64,000 bases of DNA, taken from assembly GCF_016650695.1 (NCBI RefSeq), contig NZ_JAEKFH010000003.1, forward strand, positions 1,942,001 through 2,006,000, read 5' to 3'. Both the position numbers and the translations under genes were made by a program. Shown piece by piece: positions 46,637 to 56,006 of this stretch; position 1 is the stretch's first letter, and each line of letters begins with the position of its first letter. Below the pieces are notes generated by a model. It searched no databases, was not told the origin of the DNA, and saw nothing but the letters and a program-made list of their open reading frames with translations. The DNA is from Pseudomonas sp. TH41 (GTDB lineage: Bacteria; Pseudomonadota; Gammaproteobacteria; Pseudomonadales; Pseudomonadaceae).

Positions 46637-47509
46637 TTATTCCTCCGCGGCGCTGGCGCGCAGGCGGTTAATACGATTTTCGCTCCACTGCTTAAGCAGC
46701 AGGATGAAGAGCGCCATGATCAGCAACAGGCTCGCTACCGCGAACGCGGCCACGTGGTTGTATTCGTTGTAGAGGATCTCGACGTGCAGCGGCAGGGTGT
46801 TGGTCACCCCGCGAATGTGCCCGGAAACCACCGACACCGCACCGAATTCACCCATGGCCCGCGCCGTACAGAGCACCACGCCATAGATCAGGCCCCATTT
46901 GATATTGGGAACGGTGACGTGCCAGAACATCTGCCAGCCATTGGCGCCCAGCAACCGCGCGGCTTCTTCTTCCTGAGTGCCCTGCTCTTGCATCAGCGGG
47001 ATCAGCTCGCGCGCCACGAATGGCACGGTGACGAAAATCGTCGCCAGCACAATACCTGGCAAGGCGAAGACGATCTGGATGTCGTGATCCTGCAACCATG
47101 GCCCGAACAGGCCCTGGGCACCAAACATCAACACGTAAACCAGACCGGCGATGACCGGCGAGACCGAAAACGGCAGGTCGATCAGTGTGACCAACATGCT
47201 TTTGCCACGGAACGAATACTTGCTCACACACCACGCGGCGCTGACACCGAACACCACGTTCAGCGGCACCGAAATCAGCACGGCGATCACCGTGAGTTTC
47301 AGCGCGGACAGTGCGTCCGGTTCGAAGATCGCGGTGAAGAACGCACCGAGACCCAGCTTCAGGCCTTGGGACACCACGATGAACAGCGGCAGCAACAAAA
47401 ACAGCGCAAAAATCAGCCAGCCGAGGCCGATCAGGATTCGCCGCGAAGTGGCGCTGCCACGGCGGGCAGCGTTGGCCGAGGAGGCCGCTGCAATAGACGA
47501 TTGGGACAT
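46637..47509 (-). CDS. cysW: Sulfate ABC transporter permease CysW
   Basis: Inner-membrane permease of 290 aa with six membrane segments. Characteristic blocks are [40 protein letters not shown] (coupling loop) and [20 protein letters not shown]. It pairs with CysT to form the sulfate channel. It follows cysT by 13 bp and precedes cysA by 3 bp in the same direction. Confidence 0.96.
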   Translation of the reverse strand: MSQSSIAAASSANAARRGSATSRRILIGLGWLIFALFLLLPLFIVVSQGLKLGLGAFFTAIFEPDALSALKLTVIAVLISVPLNVVFGVSAAWCVSKYSFRGKSMLVTLIDLPFSVSPVIAGLVYVLMFGAQGLFGPWLQDHDIQIVFALPGIVLATIFVTVPFVARELIPLMQEQGTQEEEAARLLGANGWQMFWHVTVPNIKWGLIYGVVLCTARAMGEFGAVSVVSGHIRGVTNTLPLHVEILYNEYNHVAAFAVASLLLIMALFILLLKQWSENRINRLRASAAEE

Positions 47510-47522
47510 GTTTTGCGCCTCC

Positions 47523-48341
47523 TTATGGGGTTTCGATGCGCCGCTGCAGCAAGTTGATCAGCAGCAACAGGACGAAGGAAACCACCAGCATCAGTACACC
47601 AATGGAGGTAGCGCCGGTGTAATCGTACTGGTCGAGTTTGACCATGATCAGCAGCGGCAAAATCTCGGTTTTCATCGGCATGTTACCGGCGATGAAAATC
47701 ACCGAGCCGTACTCGCCGACCCCACGGGCAAAGGCCAAAGCGAAACCCGTCAACCAGGCCGGCAGCAAGGCAGGCACCAGAATGTAGCGGAAAACCTGCA
47801 ACGGTTTGGCACCGAGGCAAGCCGCCGCTTCTTCGACTTCACGCGGGATATCGGCCAATACTGGCTGTACTGTACGTACCACGAATGGAAGCGTTACAAA
47901 TGTCAGCGCCAGCGTGATGCCGAGGGGGGTGTAGGCGATCTTGAAACCCAGGTCCGCCGCGAACTGCCCCACCAGGCCGGTCGGGGTGTACAGCGCGGTC
48001 AGTGCGATACCGGCCACGGCAGTGGGCAATGCGAAGGGCAGGTCGATCATCGCATCGATGATCTTGCGACCCGGGAAGGTATAGCGCACCAGCACCCAGG
48101 CCAGCAGCGTGCCGATGATGCCGTTGATGATCGCCGCGTACAGCGCGGTGCCGAAGCTCAGCTTCAACGCCGCCAGCACCCGTGGCGCCGTGACGATTGC
48201 CCAGAACTGATCCCAGGTGAGTTGGGCGGCATGCACGAACATCGCCGCCAGTGGAATGAGCACAATCAGGCTGAGGTACACCAAGGTGTAGCCCAGCGTC
48301 AGCCCGAAGCCGGGTATGACGGGGGAGATACGACGCGACAT
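47523..48341 (-). CDS. cysT: Sulfate ABC transporter permease CysT (CysU)
   Basis: Inner-membrane permease of 272 aa with six membrane segments. Typical blocks are [60 protein letters not shown] and [20 protein letters not shown]. First of the cysTWA genes; a REP doublet separates it from the binding-protein gene sbp upstream, on the same strand. Confidence 0.96.
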   Translation of the reverse strand: MSRRISPVIPGFGLTLGYTLVYLSLIVLIPLAAMFVHAAQLTWDQFWAIVTAPRVLAALKLSFGTALYAAIINGIIGTLLAWVLVRYTFPGRKIIDAMIDLPFALPTAVAGIALTALYTPTGLVGQFAADLGFKIAYTPLGITLALTFVTLPFVVRTVQPVLADIPREVEEAAACLGAKPLQVFRYILVPALLPAWLTGFALAFARGVGEYGSVIFIAGNMPMKTEILPLLIMVKLDQYDYTGATSIGVLMLVVSFVLLLLINLLQRRIETP

Positions 48342-48382
48342 AAAAGTCCTTGGTTAAAAACGCATTCCGCTAAACGCATCAA

Positions 48383-48472
48383 TGTGGGAGCGAGCCTGCT
48401 CGCGAAGAGGGCGTATCAGTCAACATCCCTGTCGCCTGAAGTACCGCCTTCGCGAGCAGGCTCGCTCCCACA
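48383..48472. repeat. REP doublet, family A, between sbp and cysT
   Basis: Facing copies of GTGGGAGCGAGCCTGCTCGC and reverse lie inside the sulfate operon. As for tauC-tauD, it sits where expression of the binding protein could be set apart from that of the membrane components. Confidence 0.9.
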
Positions 48473-48512
48473 TGTTATGTGCCCAAGCATCAGGCTCGTT
48501 GTTTGGCTCTGG

Positions 48513-49526
48513 TTATTGCGCCGAGTAAATCTGGTCGAACACACCACCGTCATTGAAGAATTTCGGTTGAGCGGTTTTCCAGCCGCCGAAGTCCTTGTCG
48601 ATGGTCACCAGATCCAGTGTCGGGAATTGCTTGGCGTACTTGGCAGCCACTTCCTTGTCACGTGGACGATAGAAGTTTTTTGCCGCGATTTCCTGACCGG
48701 CCGGGCTGTACAGGTGCTTGAGGTACGCCTCGGCGATCTGCTCGTTGCCCTTTTTCTCGGCGTTCTTGTCGACCACCGCTACTGGCGGTTCGGCAAGGAT
48801 CGACAGCGAAGGCACGACGATTTCGAACTTGTCAGCACCACCCTCTTCTTTCAGCGCCAGGAAGGCCTCGTTTTCCCAGGCCAGCAACACGTCGCCCTGA
48901 CCGTTGTTGACGAAGGTAATGGTCGAACCGCGAGCACCGGTGTCCAGCACTGGCACGTGTTTGAACAGGGTTTGCACGTACTCTTTGGCTTTCGCTTCAT
49001 TGCCGCCGTTGGCTTTCAGGCCATAGGCCCAGGCCGCGAGAAAGTTCCAGCGTGCGCCGCCGGAGGTTTTCGGATTTGGAGTGATGACCGACACGTCATT
49101 CTTGACCAGATCACCCCAGTCCTTGATGCCTTTAGGGTTGCCCTTGCGCACCAGGAACACGATGGTCGAGGTGTAAGGTGTGCTCGCGTCCGGCAAACGC
49201 GCCTGCCAATCGGCCGGCAGGGATTTACCGAGCTTGGCGATTTCGTCGATATCACCCGCCAGCGCCAGGGTCACCACGTCGGCGCGCAGACCATCGATCA
49301 CTGCCCGGCCTTGCTTGCCCGAACCGCCGTGGGATTGCTGGATTTTCACGTTGTCGCCCGCGTGGTCTTTCTTCCAGAAATTGACGAACTCGGCGTTGTA
49401 ATCCTGGTACAGCTCACGCGTTGGGTCGTACGACACGTTGAGCAGTTCGTAATCCTTGGCAACCGCGGAGCCTGCAAAAAGGGCGCTGGCCAGGGCGGCC
49501 AAAGCGAAATGACGAATCGACGACAT
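48513..49526 (-). CDS. sbp: Sulfate-binding protein
   Basis: Periplasmic sulfate-binding protein of 337 aa. The signal peptide ([20 protein letters not shown], cleaved at AVA) is followed by [20 protein letters not shown], then the sulfate-contact segments [20 protein letters not shown] and [20 protein letters not shown] (here TPNPKTSGG). The length is normal. It feeds CysTWA. oscA lies just upstream in the same direction, separated by a REP doublet, as in other pseudomonads. Confidence 0.96.
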   Translation of the reverse strand: MSSIRHFALAALASALFAGSAVAKDYELLNVSYDPTRELYQDYNAEFVNFWKKDHAGDNVKIQQSHGGSGKQGRAVIDGLRADVVTLALAGDIDEIAKLGKSLPADWQARLPDASTPYTSTIVFLVRKGNPKGIKDWGDLVKNDVSVITPNPKTSGGARWNFLAAWAYGLKANGGNEAKAKEYVQTLFKHVPVLDTGARGSTITFVNNGQGDVLLAWENEAFLALKEEGGADKFEIVVPSLSILAEPPVAVVDKNAEKKGNEQIAEAYLKHLYSPAGQEIAAKNFYRPRDKEVAAKYAKQFPTLDLVTIDKDFGGWKTAQPKFFNDGGVFDQIYSAQ

Positions 49527-49591
49527 GGTGAAAGCTCCTGGAATTCTGTTGGTGATGGCTTTTCTTATGATCTGGAATCGGTTGCCTGCTC

Positions 49592-49666
49592 AAAGATCGC
49601 AGCCTGCGGCAGCTCCTACACAAATCCCCCGTAGGAGCTGCCGCAGGCTGCGATCTTTTGATCTTT
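49592..49666. repeat. REP doublet, family B, between oscA and sbp
   Basis: Facing copies of AAAGATCGCAGCCTGCGGCA and GTAGGAGCTGCCGCAGGCTG, with a loop of only about 15 bp, ending 5 bp before the oscA stop. Confidence 0.9.
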
Positions 49667-49670
49667 GGCT

Positions 49671-49853
49671 TCAGCTCGATTTGCTGGCCGGGTTCTGCAA
49701 GCGGAATTTTTCTTTACGTTCGATCTGGACCACCTGGGCGTTGTGCACGGTGATTTCCACGGCGCCAAACCGCAGGTCGCGCAATGCGCTCTGGATCTCA
49801 CGCAAGATGGTTGCTTCGTCCTGGCCGTCAACGCTACGTAGGGATGCGCTCAT
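49671..49853 (-). CDS. oscA: OscA, small sulfur-starvation protein (YezD family)
   Basis: A 60-aa cytoplasmic protein. The core EATILREIQSALRDLRFGAV then EITVHNAQVVQIERKEKFRL matches the YezD/OscA family, which is found upstream of sbp in Pseudomonas and is induced by sulfur limitation; in P. corrugata it has been linked to chromate resistance and organosulfur use. Biochemical function is unknown. GGAG lies upstream of the ATG. Upstream at 49936 is a perfect palindrome that may be the control site of oscA and sbp. Confidence 0.9.
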   Translation of the reverse strand: MSASLRSVDGQDEATILREIQSALRDLRFGAVEITVHNAQVVQIERKEKFRLQNPASKSS

Positions 49854-49935
49854 GGTGCTGCTCCTTTGACTGAGAGGTTGCCTGGCAGTGGCGGCACTGC
49901 TTACGGCGTGAGACCAATAGTAGATAAGCGCAGTT

Positions 49936-49960
49936 ATTCTTAAAAAGACTATTTAAGAAT
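49936..49960. promoter_or_regulatory. Candidate operator upstream of oscA-sbp
   Basis: A perfect 9-bp inverted repeat, ATTCTTAAA and TTTAAGAAT, separated by 7 bp, about 83 bp upstream of the oscA start, in AT-rich DNA. Sulfur-starvation genes of this kind are controlled by CysB, which binds AT-rich sites in this position. The site is inferred from symmetry and location. Confidence 0.5.
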
Positions 49961-50023
49961 GTTTATATAACCAGAAGACATTATTTGGAGAGACAAGGGT
50001 TTGCGCAGGGGCTTGGCGCCCAC

Positions 50024-50104
50024 AGATCAAAAGATCGCAGCCTTCGGCAGCTCCTACAGAGGTATGCGATCCCTTGTAGGAGCTGCCGAAGGCTGCGATC
50101 TTTT
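50024..50104. repeat. REP doublet, family B
   Basis: Facing copies of AAAAGATCGCAGCCTTCGGC and GTAGGAGCTGCCGAAGGCTG immediately after the stop of the GGDEF/EAL gene (which reads leftward), probably at its 3' end. Confidence 0.9.
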
Positions 50105-50110
50105 AAGCGT

Positions 50111-52030
50111 TTAGCGAATTTCTGGCGTATGCATCCAATCCAACTGCTCAGACGGTACCGGCCGCCCGAACCAATACCCCTGCCCCAAATCGCAGCCCTG
50201 TTCGAGCAGGAAGCCCGCCTGCTCGACTTGCTCGATCCCCTCGGCATGCACTTGCATGCCCATGCTCTGGGCCAACGCAATGATCACCCGCACGATCGCC
50301 ACGTCATCGTCATCCCACGGCAACCCGGCCACAAAGCCCTGATCAATCTTGAGCTTCTGCACTGGCAAACGCTTGAGCCGCAGCAATGAGGAATAACCCG
50401 TGCCGAAGTCATCGATGGCCAGCCGCACGCCCAATTCGCGCAGTCGATGCATCTGTTCCAGCGCCACTTCCGGGTCATCCATCACCGCGCTTTCGGTGAC
50501 TTCCAGTTCCAGATAGGCGGGATCCAGCCCGGTTTCATGCAGCACCTGCGCCACCTGCTGATACAGCTCACGGCGGGCGAACAAACGCGACGACACATTC
50601 ACGGCGACAAACGACAACACCACCCCGGCCTGCAGCCACTGGCACATTTGCTGACACGCCTGCTGCATGACCCAGGCATCGATTTCGGCAATCAGCCCGG
50701 TACGCTCGGCGATGGGGATGAATTCTGCCGGCGACACCAGGCCACGCTGTGGATGCTCCCAGCGCACCAGCGCCTCGACGCCAATCAGGCGACTTGTTTT
50801 GAGGTCGTGGACCGGTTGGTAATGAACCCGCAACTCTTGCTGGTCCAACGCGTGGCGCAGTTCGAATGCCGTCTCAACCCGTTGCTGGGCATGGGCCGTC
50901 AGTTCTTCGGTGTACAGGGCGTAACCATTGCGACCCGTGCTCTTGGCCTTGAACAACGCCGAATCGGCGTTACGCAATAGTTGCTCAGCGCTCAAGGCAT
51001 CGCCAGGGAACAGGCTGATACCGATGCTGGCATTGATGAACAGCTGATGCCCGTCAATAGGGAACGCCTCTTTGAGGCCATCGATGATCCGCTGTGCCAG
51101 CGCCGCGGCATGCACCAGCTGCGGACAGCTTTCAGCCAGCACGGCGAACTCATCACCGCCCAGCCGCGCCAGGGTGATGCCCGGCCCGAACAGGGCTTTC
51201 AAGCGCTCGGCGACGGCTTTGAGCAGTTGATCGCCAATGGTGTGCCCAAGGCTGTCGTTGATCATCTTGAAGTGATCCAGATCGATCATCAGCAGGGCGC
51301 AGCCGCGCTTGTGGATCTGGGCGGAAGCCAGGGCTTGCTCGGCGCGATCGTTGAACAACAAACGGTTGGGCAGATCCGTCAGCGGATCGTGGTGAGCCAG
51401 GTGCGTCAGTTCGTGCTCGGAGTTCTTGATCGCGCTGATGTCGGAAAACACGGCCACGTGATGGCTACGTCGCCCATCGTCGTCAAGAATGATGCGGATG
51501 GTTTGCCATTGCGGGTAGATTTCGCCGCTTTTGCGACGGTTCCAGATTTCCCCGCTCCACTCGCCGGAGCTGTCGAGCATCGCGAACATCGCCTGGTAGA
51601 AACTCGCCGGGTGACGACCGGACTTGAACAGGCTGGGTCGCTGACCCAGCACTTCCTCGCTCTGATAACCGGTGATTTCCATAAAAGCGCGGTTCACATG
51701 AACGATCAAGCCACTGTGGTCGGTCACCAGCACCCCTTCACGGGTGCAATCGAACACCGCGGCCGCCTGCCGCAAACGCTCCCGGTCTTCACTGCGCTCA
51801 CGCAATCGGGCACCGACCCCCAGGCAACGGAACAATCGCGCCCGAGCGAGAAAGATCAATCCGGCGCTCAGCACCACCCAGACGTAACCGTTGATCAGTT
51901 GCCATCGCAGTCGCTCATCGGAGCTATCGAAGAAACTGTTCAATAAATAGTCACTGAACGCCAGCCAAACGGCGGAAAGGAGCAAGTAAAGCAGCGCAGC
52001 ACGCAAGGCATCGCGATAGGTGGCAGACAT
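50111..52030 (-). CDS. PAS-GGDEF-EAL cyclic-di-GMP protein
   Basis: Membrane-anchored signalling protein of 639 aa: two hydrophobic segments (about residues 8-28 and 40-62), a PAS domain (AAVFDCTREGVLVTDHSGLI ... VNRAFMEITGYQSEEVLGQR), a GGDEF domain with an intact LARLGGDEFAVLAE motif but no RxxD inhibitory site, and an EAL domain with EALVRWEHP, NVSSRLFA, ELEVTESAV, DDFGTGYSS and KIDQGFV. All phosphodiesterase metal-binding residues appear present, so breakdown of cyclic-di-GMP is likely and synthesis possible. The ATG at 52030 is chosen over a TTG 21 bp upstream. It matches P. aeruginosa PA0285 by position. Confidence 0.92.
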   Translation of the reverse strand: MSATYRDALRAALLYLLLSAVWLAFSDYLLNSFFDSSDERLRWQLINGYVWVVLSAGLIFLARARLFRCLGVGARLRERSEDRERLRQAAAVFDCTREGVLVTDHSGLIVHVNRAFMEITGYQSEEVLGQRPSLFKSGRHPASFYQAMFAMLDSSGEWSGEIWNRRKSGEIYPQWQTIRIILDDDGRRSHHVAVFSDISAIKNSEHELTHLAHHDPLTDLPNRLLFNDRAEQALASAQIHKRGCALLMIDLDHFKMINDSLGHTIGDQLLKAVAERLKALFGPGITLARLGGDEFAVLAESCPQLVHAAALAQRIIDGLKEAFPIDGHQLFINASIGISLFPGDALSAEQLLRNADSALFKAKSTGRNGYALYTEELTAHAQQRVETAFELRHALDQQELRVHYQPVHDLKTSRLIGVEALVRWEHPQRGLVSPAEFIPIAERTGLIAEIDAWVMQQACQQMCQWLQAGVVLSFVAVNVSSRLFARRELYQQVAQVLHETGLDPAYLELEVTESAVMDDPEVALEQMHRLRELGVRLAIDDFGTGYSSLLRLKRLPVQKLKIDQGFVAGLPWDDDDVAIVRVIIALAQSMGMQVHAEGIEQVEQAGFLLEQGCDLGQGYWFGRPVPSEQLDWMHTPEIR

Positions 52031-52176
52031 CGGTCGTCCATGTCCCTGCAAAAAAGATGGAATTATAGTTTAAAGACACATCCAGCCACTCTTATCTGAA
52101 AGGGCGACTGGTTTTATCTGTGGGCTTAGTGATAATGCAACGGCTGTTTTTTTCTTTATCGAGGGCGCTATAGCCT

Positions 52177-53361
52177 ATGTGGTACGAAGGTTTTCTCGGC
52201 TTGTCGCCCTGGTCGCTGGTGGCAGTCACCCTGCTGATGACCCACGTGACGATCGTCGGCGTCACGGTCTATCTGCACCGTTATTCAGCCCATCGCTCCC
52301 TGGAGCTGAATGCCGGCCTGAAACATTTCTTTAGATTCTGGCTGTGGCTGACCACGGCGCAGAACACCCGTGAGTGGACAGCCATCCACCGCAAGCATCA
52401 CGCCAAGTGCGAAACCGTCGATGACCCGCACAGTCCGGTCATCAAGGGCTTGTCCACCGTTTTGCGCAAAGGTGCCGAGCTGTACCGCGCCGAAGCGGAG
52501 AACCCCGAGACCCTGCGTATCTACGGCAAGAACTGCCCCGAAGACTGGATCGAACGCAACCTCTACAGCCGTTTCCCGCTGCTGGGCGTGGCGATCATGG
52601 GCGTCATCGACTTGCTGCTGTTCGGCACCATCGGCATCACCATCTGGGCGATCCAGATGATGTGGATCCCGGTGTGGGCCGCCGGCGTGGTCAATGGCCT
52701 GGGCCATGCCATCGGCTACCGCAACTTCGAATGCCGTGATGCGGCGACCAATCTGGTGCCCTGGGGCATCCTGATCGGCGGCGAAGAGCTGCATAACAAT
52801 CATCACACCTACCCTAATTCGGCAAAATTGTCGGTGAAGAAGTGGGAGTTCGACCTGGGTTGGGCCTGGATCCAGGTCTTCAGTTTCTTCCGTCTGGCCA
52901 AGGTTCAGCGGGTCGCCCCCATTGCCCACCGGGTTGAAGGTAAAGGCAACCTGGACATGGACACCGCCATGGCCATCCTCAACAACCGCTTCCAGATCAT
53001 GGCCCAGTACCGCAAATTGGTCATCGCGCCGCTGGTCAAGCAAGAGCTGGAAAAGGTCGATCACTCGGTCCGTCACCAGTTCCACCGGGCCAAACGCCTG
53101 CTATCGCGAGAAACCAGCCTGCTGGATGACAAACACCACGCGCGCATCCAAAGCATGCTCGAGCACAGTCAGGCACTGAAGGTAATTTACGAGAAACGCC
53201 TGGCCTTGCAGCAGATCTGGGTCAAGACCAGTTCAAATGGTCACGACATGCTGGCCGCCATCAAGGACTGGGTACACGAAGCCGAGGCCAGCGGGATTCA
53301 ATCCTTGCGCGATTTCGCCGATCAGCTGAAAACCTACTCCCTGCGCCCTGCCGCTGTCTGA
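52177..53361 (+). CDS. desA: Acyl-lipid fatty-acid desaturase DesA
   Basis: Membrane di-iron desaturase of 394 aa that introduces a double bond (delta-9 in P. aeruginosa DesA) into phospholipid acyl chains. The three histidine boxes are HRYSAH (about residue 31), HRKHHAK (about residue 71) and HNNHHTYP (about residue 207). The C-terminal about 130 residues, beyond the desaturase core, are helical and charged and characteristic of this proteobacterial group. It lies between the two cyclic-di-GMP genes, divergent from the GGDEF/EAL gene, as in P. aeruginosa PA0286. Confidence 0.94.
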   Translation: MWYEGFLGLSPWSLVAVTLLMTHVTIVGVTVYLHRYSAHRSLELNAGLKHFFRFWLWLTTAQNTREWTAIHRKHHAKCETVDDPHSPVIKGLSTVLRKGAELYRAEAENPETLRIYGKNCPEDWIERNLYSRFPLLGVAIMGVIDLLLFGTIGITIWAIQMMWIPVWAAGVVNGLGHAIGYRNFECRDAATNLVPWGILIGGEELHNNHHTYPNSAKLSVKKWEFDLGWAWIQVFSFFRLAKVQRVAPIAHRVEGKGNLDMDTAMAILNNRFQIMAQYRKLVIAPLVKQELEKVDHSVRHQFHRAKRLLSRETSLLDDKHHARIQSMLEHSQALKVIYEKRLALQQIWVKTSSNGHDMLAAIKDWVHEAEASGIQSLRDFADQLKTYSLRPAAV

Positions 53362-53375
53362 CCTGTTGCAATCCT

Positions 53376-53408
53376 GACGACGCGTTTTAACTGACAAAAC
53401 GCGTCGTC
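53376..53408 (+). terminator. Perfect 13-bp hairpin downstream of desA
   Basis: GACGACGCGTTTT and AAAACGCGTCGTC pair around a loop of seven bases (AACTGAC), starting 15 bp after the desA stop. There is no T tail, so it is either a Rho-assisted terminator or a 3' stabiliser. Confidence 0.6.
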
Positions 53409-53420
53409 CATACCGCCCGG

Positions 53421-53440
53421 CGGGAGCAAGCTCCCTCACC
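53421..53440. repeat. Single degenerate REP-like palindrome
   Basis: CGGGAGCAAGCTCCCTC is a small palindrome of the GGGAGC type. It stands alone, without a facing copy, between desA and the next gene. Confidence 0.5.
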
Positions 53441-53554
53441 ACGAAAGGCGGGAACTTAGCACCAAATCCCCTATCTCAAAGACACTTCGCCACTCCGGCG
53501 GGCTTTGCTGTGGCCGCTGTCGAACACGCGGCACGCCCTTTGAGATTTGTGCCG

Positions 53555-54544
53555 ATGGTCAATAAAAACCTGAAAGACTCATCCCTTCCACAGTGGCCCG
53601 AGGCCGCGCAAACCCTGATGGCGCTGATGCATGCCCAAGGCGAGGTCGCGCGCCTGACCGAACGCGAACAGCTGTTCAGCTCCCTGCTGGTGAGCGTCAA
53701 CGCCGTGCTTTGGGCATTCAACTGGGAAACCCGTCAGGTGCTGTATGTCAGCCCCGCCTATGAACGGATCTTCGGCCGCTCCGCCGGCCTGTTACTGTCC
53801 GACTACAACCAATGGCGCGACAGCATTTACCCCGACGATCTGGAGTACGCCGAGCGCAGCCTGGCCGAAGTGCTGGACAAGGGCGCCGTTGAAGACCGCG
53901 AGTACCGCATCATCGCGGCCGATGGCCAGATACGCTGGCTCAGCGACAAATGCTTCATCAATCGTCAGGCCGAGCCCGGCCAGCCGGTGATCATCGTCGG
54001 CCTTGCCGAAGACATCACCGACAAGAAGCAAATGGAAACCGAGCTACAACGCCTGGCCACCACGGATGCGCTGACTGAGAGCAGCAATCGCCGACACTTT
54101 TTCGAATGCGCCCATCGCGAGTTCGAACAGGCACGACAGAACGGCACGCCGCTGGCGTTCCTGCTGCTGGACATCGATGACTTCAAAGTGATCAACGATT
54201 CCTACGGCCATCAGGAAGGCGACGCCGTGCTGCAACGAATCGCCGAGAGCGGTCGTGCAGCCTTACGTCGGGGTGATGTGTTCGGGCGGGTTGGCGGTGA
54301 GGAGTTCGCTGCCGTGTTCCCAGGTTGCGCCCCGGACATGGCCATGCAAGTGGCTGAGCGCCTGCAACGGGAGATTCAACGATTAAGCTTCAGCCATGAC
54401 GACCAGACCTTCGGCATCACCGTCAGCCAGGGCCTGACCAGTCTCACGGCCGAAGACGAAAGCGTCGACACCCTCTTCGCCCGTGCGGATGCCGCGATGT
54501 ACGAAGCCAAGCGCCAGGGGAAGAACAGGATTATTTCCGGCTAA
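53555..54544 (+). CDS. PAS-GGDEF diguanylate cyclase
   Basis: Signalling protein of 329 aa: a PAS/PAC domain (VNAVLWAFNWETRQVLYVSP ... IFGRSAGLLLSDYNQWRDSI; PAC segment ending VIIVGLAEDITDKKQ) followed by a GGDEF domain (TDALTESSNRRHFFECAHRE ... LLLDIDDFKVINDSYGHQEG). The active site reads GRVGGEEFAAVF, preceded by RRGD, the RxxD inhibitory site at the correct five-residue distance. It is therefore a likely active, product-inhibited cyclic-di-GMP synthase. It has no membrane segments. The ATG at 53555 (MVNKNLKD) is chosen. Co-directional with desA. Confidence 0.92.
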   Translation: MVNKNLKDSSLPQWPEAAQTLMALMHAQGEVARLTEREQLFSSLLVSVNAVLWAFNWETRQVLYVSPAYERIFGRSAGLLLSDYNQWRDSIYPDDLEYAERSLAEVLDKGAVEDREYRIIAADGQIRWLSDKCFINRQAEPGQPVIIVGLAEDITDKKQMETELQRLATTDALTESSNRRHFFECAHREFEQARQNGTPLAFLLLDIDDFKVINDSYGHQEGDAVLQRIAESGRAALRRGDVFGRVGGEEFAAVFPGCAPDMAMQVAERLQREIQRLSFSHDDQTFGITVSQGLTSLTAEDESVDTLFARADAAMYEAKRQGKNRIISG

Positions 54545-54563
54545 TGCACTCAACGCAGAACCC

Positions 54564-54650
54564 TTTGTAGGAGCGAGCTTGCTCGCGATGGTGTGTCAGT
54601 CACATGGGTGTCGACTGACACACAATCGCGAGCAAGCTCGCTCCTACAAA
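54564..54650. repeat. REP doublet, family A
   Basis: Facing copies of GTAGGAGCGAGCTTGCTCGC and reverse between the convergent GGDEF and HDOD genes. Confidence 0.9.
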
Positions 54651-54666
54651 GGGTTTTGCATCAGGC

Positions 54667-55881
54667 TTATTTTTTGCGCAGACGCATCAACTCCGGCAAA
54701 CCAATCTTGAGCAGCCGAGCCGTCCGGCTCTTGGCCAACGCCTCAACGCCCTCATGCTCGGTCAGCAGCGCCAATTGCGCCGCCATGTTCATCACCAGTG
54801 CTTCACGGGAGTAAACCCCGCCACCGAGCTGGTAGACAGCGGCAATCAGCTCTCGCAGCTCCAGCGGTAAACGCCAACGGGTCCGCAGCGCCGAACCATA
54901 GGCCGCGCTGAATTCGGCCAGCGCATCGCCCACCTCCTCCCATTCATCCAGTTCACCACCGGCCTGCTTCCATTCCTGCAAACACCGCAGCAACGCCAGG
55001 TCGCCGAGGCGATGCAGCAGGCCCGCGCAATAGCAGCGCTCCTGATCCAGATCCAGCAAGCGCGCCAGCGTCCGCGCGTATTCGGCGGTGTGCAGCGACA
55101 GGTTCCAGTATCGCTCGGCATAGTCCGCCAGAAACGGATCGCTGAGCCGGGCGCTGCGCTTGAGCGCCAGCCCCAGAATCAGGTTCATACTTTGCCCGGT
55201 GCCGAGACGGTGCAGCGCCTGGGACAAGGTTTGCACGGCCGCGCCATGATGCTGGGCCGCACTGTTGGCAGCGGCGATCAGCACCGCGGTGACCTGTGGA
55301 TCGATGCGGATTTCGTCTTCCAGCACCTTCAAGTCGAGGCCATTGGGGTTGAGACTGCGTTTGACCGCCAGTTGCACGTCCATCATCAGTGACGCACCGT
55401 CCGCCAGCTCACGACGGTGCTCCAGATAGACCGACAACGTCATGCCCGGCGCCAATGACGGCGCCTCACAAGACACCGACTCACCCGCGTCCAACAACAA
55501 ATCCTGCAGGCGATGAGTCAGGGTTTCCATATTCAGGGGTTTGGTCAGGTACGCGCTGGGCGCCAGTGGCAAGGCTTCGCGCACGCTGACGCTGTCGTTG
55601 CGACTGCTCATGAGAATGAATGGCAGTGGCGGATTGCGTTTGCGCTGACGGACACTGCGCAACACATTCAACCCATCGACGCCGGGTAACTCCCAGTCGG
55701 CGATCACCAAATCGTACGGGTTCGCTGCCAGCAATTCCAACGCCTGCTGGCCATTGGCACACAGATCCAGCCGTGCGTCGCAACGCACACTCAACAGCAC
55801 CTGCTTGAGCAAATCGCGGGACCAGGGGTCAGCCTCGGCAATCAGCACACGTGGTACAGCAGGTAACACGACAGCAATCAT
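54667..55881 (-). CDS. Receiver-HDOD response regulator
   Basis: A 404-aa two-domain protein. The N-terminal receiver (RVLIAEADPWSRDLLKQVLL, phospho-acceptor VIADWELPGVDG, then LMSSRNDS and YLTKPLNME) is followed by a linker and an HDOD domain (about residues 170-380), visible as VLEDEIRIDPQVTAVLIAAA, NLSLHTAEYARTLARLLDLD and the CAGLLHRLGDLALLRC block where the HD pair is altered (HRLGD). HDOD proteins are catalytically dead relatives of HD phosphohydrolases that act in signalling. The ATG at 55881 has AAGGAG upstream. No kinase is adjacent. Confidence 0.9.
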   Translation of the reverse strand: MIAVVLPAVPRVLIAEADPWSRDLLKQVLLSVRCDARLDLCANGQQALELLAANPYDLVIADWELPGVDGLNVLRSVRQRKRNPPLPFILMSSRNDSVSVREALPLAPSAYLTKPLNMETLTHRLQDLLLDAGESVSCEAPSLAPGMTLSVYLEHRRELADGASLMMDVQLAVKRSLNPNGLDLKVLEDEIRIDPQVTAVLIAAANSAAQHHGAAVQTLSQALHRLGTGQSMNLILGLALKRSARLSDPFLADYAERYWNLSLHTAEYARTLARLLDLDQERCYCAGLLHRLGDLALLRCLQEWKQAGGELDEWEEVGDALAEFSAAYGSALRTRWRLPLELRELIAAVYQLGGGVYSREALVMNMAAQLALLTEHEGVEALAKSRTARLLKIGLPELMRLRKK

Positions 55882-55957
55882 TTGCAACTCCTTCGCCAAT
55901 CTCTGCACCTTATCCAATGCTGACCATTCGATACAGCAGCATGTGTTTTTGGCGGTA

Positions 55958-55986
55958 TAAAAAAACCCGCCGAAGCGGGTTTTTTG
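55958..55986 (-). terminator. Intrinsic terminator after gabT
   Basis: AACCCGC and GCGGGTT pair around CGAA with an A run before and a T run after, so it can work in both directions. It is placed 20 bp after the gabT stop for leftward transcription. Confidence 0.85.
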
Positions 55987-56006
55987 TCGATCAGCTCACA
56001 AATAAA

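Noticed and set aside
47151..49634. Open frame of 827 codons on the plus strand across cysW, cysT and sbp
   Set aside because: It runs antisense through three confirmed genes and a REP doublet, with low-complexity composition and no start signal.
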